From positions 1-5,150 of the forward strand of contig JAESSH010000043.1 of NCBI GenBank assembly GCA_016764205.1: a stretch of DNA of 5,150 nucleotides. Reading direction: 5' to 3'. Each line of letters begins with the position of its first letter. Within the stretch, counting starts at the first letter, position 1. Below, piece by piece: positions 1 through 5,150 of the stretch. Origin of the DNA: Sulfurimonas sp. (GTDB taxonomy: Bacteria > Campylobacterota > Campylobacteria > Campylobacterales > Sulfurimonadaceae). Under the pieces are notes generated by a model. The model ran no database searches. It was given only the letters and a program-made list of their open reading frames with translations, and was not told the DNA's origin. Both the position numbers and the translations under genes were made by a program.

Positions 1-277
1 CCCGTGTTGGTGCTCCAAAACTTAGTCCACGCTTGACAGCTTTAATAACGGCAGCTTCTATACTTTCATCTCTGTGACCAAAGATAAGAGGTCCCCAACT
101 TTGAACAAAGTCTACATATGCATTTCCATCCACATCTTTGAGGTAAGCACCCTCACCTTCGCTAATAAAAAGAGGCATTCCCCCAACACTTTTAAATGCT
201 CTAACGGGAGAATTGACTCCTCCTGGAATCAGCTTCTCAGCCTCTTGGAATGCTTTTTTTGATGCTTGGGTATTCAT
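1..277 (-). CDS. hemL: Glutamate-1-semialdehyde 2,1-aminomutase, N-terminal part (truncated by window edge)
   Basis: HemL is a cytoplasmic PLP-dependent enzyme that converts glutamate-1-semialdehyde to 5-aminolevulinate in the C5 route to haem and other tetrapyrroles. The visible 92 residues start [20 protein letters not shown] and continue with the family signatures [17 protein letters not shown], the stretch [12 protein letters not shown] and then GLSFGAPT, which are highly characteristic of HemL. The family is usually about 425-430 residues, so some three quarters of the protein, including the PLP-binding lysine, lies beyond base 1. The ATG at 277 is chosen because the family N-terminus begins there and an AAGG (287-284) sits six bases upstream. 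The gene is divergent from the TonB-like gene and shares a 70-base gap with it. Nothing looks broken in the visible part. The identification is secure; only the N-terminus can be judged. Confidence 0.96.
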   Translation of the reverse strand, partial: MNTQASKKAFQEAEKLIPGGVNSPVRAFKSVGGMPLFISEGEGAYLKDVDGNAYVDFVQSWGPLIFGHRDESIEAAVIKAVKRGLSFGAPTR

Positions 278-299
278 AAGTTGCCTTAAATAAAATTTT

Positions 300-309
300 T
301 ATAATTATA
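300..309. promoter_or_regulatory. Palindromic divergent -10 region between hemL and the tonB-like gene
   Basis: The ten bases TATAATTATA form a perfect palindrome, so a consensus-like TATAAT hexamer occurs on both strands: 300-305 for the rightward TonB-like gene and 309-304 for leftward hemL. The implied start sites lie about 20 bases before the hemL ATG and about 20-36 bases before the TonB-like start, both reasonable leader lengths. No convincing -35 box is visible on either strand. That fits Campylobacterota sigma-70 promoters, which rely mainly on the -10 element. In such AT-rich DNA a TATAAT can arise by chance, so the assignment is inferred from position. Confidence 0.5.
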
Positions 310-347
310 GCCAAGTAGTATTAATTTTCTTTTTGTATACTTCTTCC

Positions 348-1145
348 ATGAATCGCTCAGTATTTGCCCTCTTTGTTGCACTCTTACTCCACCTTTTATT
401 TCTTTTGTTATTCATAAGTATTACAAGTATAAGCCCCAGTATTAAAAAAACACATCCAGAAAAAAGAATTAAAATTTCACTAAGAGAGCTTCCAAAGGTA
501 CAAAAGAAAAATAATCCAGCAGAAAACAAAATGACTCCGACCCCTCTTATGCCAAAAGGAGAACAGCTAAAAAAAATACCTATACTTAATCCGAAACAAA
601 AAACTCTCAAAATAAAACAAAATAAAACAAAGCCTTTAGAGTCAATAAAACCTTATCTTAGGCTAACACAAACAAAAGTAAAAAAAGCTCTTCCAAAAAA
701 ATCAGAGTCTCAAATGGATTGGCTTACCGAAGATAAATCAGCTGAAATAAAATCCCAAAACTATACAAACAAATCTCAGGGAGCAAGTGCAGGTAGAAAT
801 ATAAAAAAACTTTACGGTAGTGATTTTTCAAAACTCTCAAAGGGCCAACAAAAATATATATTAGACAACCAAGAAACTATGAGACGAATTACACAAGAGG
901 TTTTAAATCGTCAAGCAAGTGTGAGTAATATCAATGGTTTGAATGTCAACAGAAGTAATGTTATAGAATTTTTTCTTCATCCAAATGGAGATATGTCTGA
1001 TTTCAAGTTTTTACAACAAAGTGGTTATTTTATTCTTGATGATATAACAAAGTCAACAATAGCATATGCATACTCAAAATACCCACGACCAACAGAGAAA
1101 ACACTCATTCGGTACAATGTATTTTATAATCTTTTAAAATTCTGA
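348..1145 (+). CDS. TonB-family energy transducer-like protein (TonB C-terminal domain)
   Basis: TonB proteins span the periplasm and pass energy from the inner-membrane ExbB/ExbD motor to outer-membrane transporters. Counting from the ATG at 348 (265 residues), residues about 5-27 form one strongly hydrophobic helix, and H15 inside it resembles the functional histidine of the E. coli TonB anchor. Residues 33-125 are a Lys/Pro-rich low-complexity linker suited to crossing the periplasm. Residues about 163-190 look helical (LSKGQQKYILDNQ onward), and about 204-265 match a TonB C-terminal domain: VIEFFLHPNGDMSDF, SSG-like QQSGY, LDD, then YPRP and a final beta strand. The usual YP motif before the first strand is absent. 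No ExbB, ExbD or receptor gene is adjacent. An in-frame TTG at 333 would add five residues; neither start has a Shine-Dalgarno, and ATG is preferred because MNRSVF leads directly into the anchor. It could instead be a TonB/TolA-like envelope protein. Confidence 0.8.
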   Translation: MNRSVFALFVALLLHLLFLLLFISITSISPSIKKTHPEKRIKISLRELPKVQKKNNPAENKMTPTPLMPKGEQLKKIPILNPKQKTLKIKQNKTKPLESIKPYLRLTQTKVKKALPKKSESQMDWLTEDKSAEIKSQNYTNKSQGASAGRNIKKLYGSDFSKLSKGQQKYILDNQETMRRITQEVLNRQASVSNINGLNVNRSNVIEFFLHPNGDMSDFKFLQQSGYFILDDITKSTIAYAYSKYPRPTEKTLIRYNVFYNLLKF

Positions 1146-1158
1146 TATATTATTCCTT

Positions 1159-2415
1159 TCAACATACTTTATTACGTCCGCTATCTTTTGCACTATATAA
1201 GGCATTGTCAGCTCTTTTAATTATGTCATCAAGGGTATCGTGTTCTTTAAACTCTGTTACTCCAAAACTACATGTTATGCTCCCTGCAACATCAAATTTA
1301 TATGATTCTATAAGTATTCTCAAATTATTTGCAATTCTGAAACCTTCTTTAAGATCTACATCAAAAGCAAGAACAAACTCTTCCCCACCCCAACGAGCAA
1401 AGACATCTCTATCTCGAATACCTTTTTTAATTAATTGACTTAACTTCACCAAAATATCATCACCAACTAAATGACCATAAGTATCATTAATTTTTTTAAA
1501 ATAATCAATATCTAAAATTACAAATACAAAAGAAGAATTTTGATTATTTGCAATAGAGATTTTCCTATCCATCAGTCTATGAAACATATTTCTATTATAA
1601 ATTTGAGTAAGAGAATCATAACTCGCCTCATACTTATACTCAAGGGCAAGCTGTGAGACATGTGTGATATCTGTAAATGTAACAATATACTGTTTTTTAA
1701 AGACTGTTGCCTTGACATTAAAAATATACTCACCTTGTTCATTTCTAATTTTTACAAGTACATCTTCATATTTAGATAAATCAATAACTTCTTCTATCCA
1801 TGATGATTTATCATTAGAATTATCAAAACTGAAGTATTCACTGTCTTTGATAAAGGTTTCACAAACAAAATTGTATTTTTCTTTAAATTTCACAAGAGAA
1901 CTTATTCCATAAAAATCAAGTAATGCCTTATTTGCTGTGAAGTTCTTTTTTCCATTCGTTACTAAAATTAAATTTTCTTGTAAGTCTAAAATATTTTGTG
2001 CATACTCTTTTTCTTCCATAAGTAACTTATCTTTTTCTTTGGAGTTTAAATGAAAAGATATTCGCGCTAAAAGTTCAATGTGATTAAAGGGCTTATTAAC
2101 ATAGTCATCACCACCTACTCCGTAGCATTTACTTATGGTTTCATCATCATTTTTAGCTGTGACAAAGATAACTGGTATATTCTTTGTTTTTTTATTCGAC
2201 CTAATCATCTGTGTTGCTTCAAAACCATCAATATCAGGCATCATAACATCCATAAGAATCAAGTCTATCTTTTGTTTAAGAAGTATAGAAAGTCCCTTAC
2301 TTGCAGAGTCAGCTAGAACGATGTTATATAAATCAACTTCCATGTCATCTATTACACTTTGTATAATAAAAAGGTTTGTTTTAGTATCATCAATGCAAAG
2401 TATAGTTTGTTTCAT
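1159..2415 (-). CDS. Response regulator with REC-PAS-GGDEF architecture, predicted diguanylate cyclase
   Basis: A predicted cytoplasmic response regulator that makes cyclic di-GMP from two GTP when activated. In the 418-residue protein, residues 1-122 are a receiver with acidic pair D9/D10, phospho-acceptor D56 in LILMDVMMPDIDG, T86 and K108 (NKPF), all intact. Residues about 126-145 are a charged helical linker. Residues about 145-250 resemble a PAS domain (NKALLDFYG, later IVTFTDIT) with no recognisable cofactor site. Residues about 262-418 are GGDEF: the DSLTQIYNR entry motif, metal aspartate D302 in DIDYFK, N310, D319 and GGEEF at 343-347. R334 and D337 form an RxxD inhibitory site five residues before GGEEF, implying product feedback. 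D319 occupies the position that is serine in cGAMP-making Hypr enzymes, favouring c-di-GMP. The ATG at 2415 is preferred over a GTG at 2424 because that GTG lies inside the AAGGTGA ribosome site. It follows a hybrid kinase on the same strand by 95 bases, its likely partner. Confidence 0.92.
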   Translation of the reverse strand: MKQTILCIDDTKTNLFIIQSVIDDMEVDLYNIVLADSASKGLSILLKQKIDLILMDVMMPDIDGFEATQMIRSNKKTKNIPVIFVTAKNDDETISKCYGVGGDDYVNKPFNHIELLARISFHLNSKEKDKLLMEEKEYAQNILDLQENLILVTNGKKNFTANKALLDFYGISSLVKFKEKYNFVCETFIKDSEYFSFDNSNDKSSWIEEVIDLSKYEDVLVKIRNEQGEYIFNVKATVFKKQYIVTFTDITHVSQLALEYKYEASYDSLTQIYNRNMFHRLMDRKISIANNQNSSFVFVILDIDYFKKINDTYGHLVGDDILVKLSQLIKKGIRDRDVFARWGGEEFVLAFDVDLKEGFRIANNLRILIESYKFDVAGSITCSFGVTEFKEHDTLDDIIKRADNALYSAKDSGRNKVC

Positions 2416-2420
2416 TTGAG

Positions 2421-2427
2421 TCACCTT
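2421..2427 (-). promoter_or_regulatory. Ribosome binding site AAGGTGA deciding the cyclase start
   Basis: On the minus strand AAGGTGA lies five bases before the ATG at 2415 and pairs well with the anti-Shine-Dalgarno sequence. The GTG inside it (2424-2422) is in frame and would add three residues (MTQ), but it has no ribosome site of its own at suitable spacing. The ATG is therefore the likely start. Confidence 0.75.
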
Positions 2428-2434
2428 TTTAAAT

Positions 2435-2446
2435 ATCTTATAAGAT
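2435..2446. repeat. Perfect 12-bp palindrome ATCTTATAAGAT before the cyclase gene
   Basis: ATCTTATAAGAT equals its own reverse complement. It ends 19 bases before the cyclase ATG, just upstream of the ribosome site and near where transcription would start from the -10 candidate at 2460-2455. It could be an operator for a dimeric regulator. It is too AT-rich and loop-less to be a good RNA hairpin. No specific regulator can be named. Confidence 0.35.
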
Positions 2447-2452
2447 TCTTAC

Positions 2453-2464
2453 ATATTATAATAT
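2453..2464 (-). promoter_or_regulatory. Candidate -10 element within a second palindrome, upstream of the cyclase gene
   Basis: Minus-strand TATAAT (2460-2455) lies inside the perfect 12-bp palindrome ATATTATAATAT. A start site near 2448 would give a leader of about 33 bases for the cyclase. There is no clear -35 box. If used, the cyclase has its own promoter in addition to possible read-through from the kinase gene. The rest of the 95-base gap (2416-2510) shows no strong stem-loop with a T-run after the kinase stop, so co-transcription remains possible. Confidence 0.4.
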
Positions 2465-2510
2465 CAAATTCATTAAATAAAGTACTTCCCTATAAGTTGT
2501 ACCTAGTCAT

Positions 2511-5150
2511 TTAAGATACCCATGCCTTAATCATTGAAAATAAGGCATCTTTTTCTACCGGTTTAGCTAAATATCCATCGGCTCCAGCATTTAAACATTC
2601 CTCTTTTTCTTCATTGGTAGTAATCGTAATAATTGGAATTTTTTTATACTTTTCATTTGCTTTTATATTTTTTATAGCAGTGATTTCATCAATTACTGGT
2701 ATCATAATATCCATAAGAATTAAATCTATTTGCACCTCCTTATCTTCTAAAACCTCTAAGGCCTCTTGCCCGTTAAAAGCAGTATATACTTCTACTCCAA
2801 CAGATTCTAGAATAGCTGTAAGTGTAAAAACATTTCTACTATTATCATCAACAACGAGAATATTTTTTTGTATTAAATCATTTTTTAATCTAACGCCTTC
2901 CTGATTTTGATTATTTGTAACTACACTACTCGCTAATGAACTATTATTTATCACTGAAGGGAGAATTGTTTTTTTAAGAGGTAAGCAAACAATAAAAGAA
3001 GACCCTTTACCCAGTTCACTCCTAACCATGATACTACCAGACATCAAATCAACAATAGTTTTACTTATAGATAATCCAAGCCCTGTCCCACCATACTTTC
3101 TACTTATACTTCCGTCAACCTGTTTAAAAGATTCAAATATAGTTTCTAACTTATCTTCATGAATCCCTATACCTGTATCTTTAACAAGTATTTCCAAGTT
3201 ACCTTCATCTTCTTTCATATAAATACCAACATAACCTTTACTGGTAAATTTTATTGAATTACTTAACAAATTTTTTAGTATTTGCTGTAACTTTGATTTG
3301 TCAGTCATAAAAGAATCATCAAAATTATCTTCTACTATAAAATTTATTTTTTTTTCATTTGTTAAATCCTTAAATAAGCTTTTCATTTCCCCGAGAATGT
3401 CACTTGAGTGAACCTTATCTATGTTTAATTCCATATTTCCCGATTCTATTTTTGTTAAGTCTAAGATATCATTAATTAAAAAGAGTAAATCATTTCCTGA
3501 CTTATTAATTACATTTGCTTTTTCAATATCTTTTTTATGTAAGTTCTTGTCTTTGTTTTTTGATAAAAGTGTAGAAAGTAATATGATTGAGTTAAGTGGT
3601 GTTCGTAGTTCATGGCTCATATTTGCTAAAAACTCACTTTTATATTGTGATGCTTTTTGCAAATCATCTGCACGTCTATCAATTTCTTCTTTTGCCAGTG
3701 CTAAGGTTTCATTTTTTCCACGAAGTTCTTCAGACTGCACTGTAAGTTGTTGTTGCTGTCCTTCCATTTGAGCGTTTGATTCTTGGAGCTCTTCACTTTG
3801 TGTCTGTAACTCTTCAAAAGCAGCCTGTGACTTTTGTAGTAAAACTTTAATCTGTGCATTTTGACCTGTAAGGTGTAAGGCTGTGGCTAATATTCCTGCA
3901 ACTTTTAAAAGATAATCTATTTTTATTTTTGTAAATTTTTCATAAGACATTATTTCGACTACACCAAATAAACTTCCATCATTTATAAGAGGAAAAACAA
4001 AAACTTCTTTTGGAACGCCGAGTGTTGTTCCTGAATGAATTTGATACGCATCTTGTTGTATATCTTTAAGAAGCATATGCTTTTTTTCTAATCCAACCTG
4101 ACCGACAACACCTTCTCCAAGAGAAAAGCTACTCGATGCATTAGTATATGGAGAAAATGCAAATGATGCACTCATATTTAAAATACTTTTTTCTTCATCA
4201 TAAGTATATATGATACCTGTAACCGCATCTACATAACCCGTAATAATACTAATAGCGATTTTTGCTAAATTTTGCGTTGTTTTTATTCCCGTTAGTTCAT
4301 AAGTAAACTTTCCAATGCCCTCGCTGAAATATGTCTCATCTTTATTTTTTATGTAACTACGAGAAAGAATAGATGTCATTGTTGCCATAGCAATCCCAAG
4401 TTCATCATACTTTGATTTTGAGTTAATTGTTTGTGAAAAATCTTCTTTAGAAATTGCATTTGCTTGATGGAGAATAGTTTTTAAATATGCAATCATTTTA
4501 AGCATTGCAATCCCAAGTCTATCATCAGTACCCACAGTTATATACTGAATTTCAATTTCACCCTTTGAAATAGACTCAGCAAGCTTTGTAACAGTATCAA
4601 GATAGGTAATCATTTCTAAAAGTGCTATTCCTAACTTATCGTTTGAGCCTTTGGAAACTATATTTGTTTGACAATTACCTTGGGAAAGGTTTATAGCAAG
4701 CATTTCAATTTCTTTTAGCCTTGAAGTCATCTTATTAATAGCTAAGCCTAGTTCATCATTTTTACTTAAAAGTTGAATCTCTTGGCTTAAGTCCCCACTT
4801 GCAACTAAATTTGCTTGATGTGTTGTTTTTTCGATTGCCTCTATTACCATTTGTGTTGACTTAACAAGTTTTCCAACTTCATCATCGTAGGTATAATTTA
4901 TCTCTTCTTTTCTTATTTCTCCTCGTGAGAGTGCAGTCAACTGACTTGTAACTAAGGTTAAAGGATTTGTAATTATGCGTATAAAAAAACGCACTATAAA
5001 AAAACTAAATGAAATAATCAAAAAAATTACAATAACAAAGATTGATTTAAACTCATTAAGCTTCGACATTGCAACACTTTCATCTACCATTGAAACGATG
5101 TACCAATAATTATTAGAATTCTTTTTTAAAGGATACACTTTATGGAAAGA
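2511..5150 (-). CDS. Membrane hybrid histidine kinase: sensor end-TM-HAMP array-GAF-HisKA-HATPase_c-REC (N-terminus outside window)
   Basis: Predicted inner-membrane sensor kinase that autophosphorylates on histidine and passes phosphate to its own receiver. The frame is open to base 5150 (879 residues visible), so the GTG at 5138 is not the start; residues here count from that codon. Residues 1-30 (YWYIVSMVDESVAM) look like the end of a periplasmic Cache-type sensor; 32-54 is a membrane helix. Residues 57-260 hold five HAMP-like units, each with a D-x-(L/V)-G core. Residues about 285-425 are a GAF domain (LGEGVVGQV, FPLINDGSLFGVVEI), then a coiled coil to about 500. HisKA has the phosphohistidine H509 in SHELRTPLNSI. 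HATPase_c has N623/N627 in NLLSNSIKFT, DTGIGI at 654-659 and GGTGLGLS at 683-690. The terminal receiver (about 758-875) keeps D764/D765, D810, T840 and K859. Its post-aspartate loop is IMIPVIDE rather than the usual MPxMDG. The next gene downstream is the REC-PAS-GGDEF protein, a plausible partner. The ligand is unknown. Confidence 0.93.
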   Translation of the reverse strand, partial: SFHKVYPLKKNSNNYWYIVSMVDESVAMSKLNEFKSIFVIVIFLIISFSFFIVRFFIRIITNPLTLVTSQLTALSRGEIRKEEINYTYDDEVGKLVKSTQMVIEAIEKTTHQANLVASGDLSQEIQLLSKNDELGLAINKMTSRLKEIEMLAINLSQGNCQTNIVSKGSNDKLGIALLEMITYLDTVTKLAESISKGEIEIQYITVGTDDRLGIAMLKMIAYLKTILHQANAISKEDFSQTINSKSKYDELGIAMATMTSILSRSYIKNKDETYFSEGIGKFTYELTGIKTTQNLAKIAISIITGYVDAVTGIIYTYDEEKSILNMSASFAFSPYTNASSSFSLGEGVVGQVGLEKKHMLLKDIQQDAYQIHSGTTLGVPKEVFVFPLINDGSLFGVVEIMSYEKFTKIKIDYLLKVAGILATALHLTGQNAQIKVLLQKSQAAFEELQTQSEELQESNAQMEGQQQQLTVQSEELRGKNETLALAKEEIDRRADDLQKASQYKSEFLANMSHELRTPLNSIILLSTLLSKNKDKNLHKKDIEKANVINKSGNDLLFLINDILDLTKIESGNMELNIDKVHSSDILGEMKSLFKDLTNEKKINFIVEDNFDDSFMTDKSKLQQILKNLLSNSIKFTSKGYVGIYMKEDEGNLEILVKDTGIGIHEDKLETIFESFKQVDGSISRKYGGTGLGLSISKTIVDLMSGSIMVRSELGKGSSFIVCLPLKKTILPSVINNSSLASSVVTNNQNQEGVRLKNDLIQKNILVVDDNSRNVFTLTAILESVGVEVYTAFNGQEALEVLEDKEVQIDLILMDIMIPVIDEITAIKNIKANEKYKKIPIITITTNEEKEECLNAGADGYLAKPVEKDALFSMIKAWVS
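4359..4817 (-). repeat. Four tandem 117-bp units encoding HAMP-like modules in the kinase
   Basis: The conserved glycines of the D-x-L-G cores fall at residues 131, 170, 209 and 248 (counted from the codon at 5138), exactly 39 residues apart. The first, membrane-proximal HAMP glycine is at 89, 42 residues before. Cores read NDELGLAINKM, NDKLGIALLEM, DDRLGIAMLKM and YDELGIAMATM, with a preceding (S/A)xG(D/E/N) turn in most units. At DNA level the match GCAATCCCAAG recurs at 4390 and 4507, in register with diverged copies near 4624 and 4741. The pattern points to internal duplication of one HAMP unit followed by divergence. Confidence 0.8.

Noticed and set aside
74..262. Plus-strand ORF of 62 residues
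   Set aside because: It is antisense to the unmistakable HemL N-terminus and has no recognisable features.
569..576. Run of eight A in the TonB-like gene as a phase-variation tract
   Set aside because: Similar A-runs are common in this Lys-rich, AT-rich gene, the frame is intact, and Campylobacterota phase variation typically uses poly-G/C tracts.
305..610. Minus-strand ORF of 101 residues with a hydrophobic, membrane-like translation
   Set aside because: It lies antisense to the TonB-like gene. Its hydrophobicity is the mirror image of Lys-rich (AAA) codons read as Phe, and it has no family signature.
1205..2419. Several plus-strand ORFs of 77-94 residues across the cyclase gene
   Set aside because: They are antisense shadows of the REC-PAS-GGDEF gene without ribosome sites or family signatures.
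2422..2424. GTG as start of the cyclase (three extra residues)
   Set aside because: The GTG is part of the AAGGTGA ribosome site that serves the ATG at 2415.
2465..2510. Possible terminator after the kinase (ACTT/AAGT stem with ATAGGG loop)
   Set aside because: The stem is only four base pairs and AT-rich with no clean T-run, too weak to call.
2614..3771. Plus-strand ORFs of 96 and 116 residues
   Set aside because: They are antisense shadows of the kinase; the Ser/Cys-rich stretch in the second is the complement of the Gln/Glu-rich coiled coil.
5136..5138. GTG as the start of the hybrid kinase
   Set aside because: The frame stays open to the window edge, and the residues before the membrane helix look like the tail of a periplasmic sensor that needs an upstream first membrane helix.

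Overview
The window is an AT-rich bacterial stretch that looks like a member of the Campylobacterota, probably close to Sulfurimonas. This is inferred from the HemL N-terminus, from a TonB-like protein with a C-terminus I associate with that phylum, from the low GC content, and from the density of multidomain sensory proteins. No BLAST or 16S evidence is available here. There are four protein-coding genes and two intergenic gaps, and no RNA genes, IS elements, CRISPR arrays or phage genes. All ORFs other than these four are shadows.

Layout. Bases 1-277 (minus strand) hold the N-terminal 92 codons of hemL (glutamate-1-semialdehyde aminomutase, tetrapyrrole synthesis), cut by the window edge. 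A 70-base divergent gap (278-347) holds a perfect palindrome, TATAATTATA, that gives a -10-like hexamer on each strand. Bases 348-1145 (plus) encode a TonB-family energy transducer with a membrane anchor, a Lys/Pro-rich periplasmic linker and a divergent TonB C-terminal domain. It converges, with 13 bases between, on a minus-strand signalling pair: a REC-PAS-GGDEF diguanylate cyclase (1159-2415) and, upstream of it, a large hybrid histidine kinase (2511 to beyond 5150). The pair is separated by a 95-base gap with a good Shine-Dalgarno, a possible -10 and two perfect 12-bp palindromes.

How the genes may work together. The kinase reads in order: end of a periplasmic (probably Cache-type) sensor, one membrane helix, five HAMP-like units (the last four in exact 39-residue register), GAF, a long coiled coil, HisKA, HATPase_c and REC. 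The cyclase has its own intact receiver and a complete GGEEF active site with an inhibitory I-site. The simplest reading (inference) is a two-component cassette in which a periplasmic signal, and perhaps a cytoplasmic ligand, control c-di-GMP synthesis. No HPt protein is visible, so how the phosphoryl group reaches the cyclase is open. hemL and the TonB-like gene have no evident functional link to this pair.

The families are known; the unusual points are the poly-HAMP array, the altered terminal receiver and the paired palindromes. I do not see a clearly new type of system.
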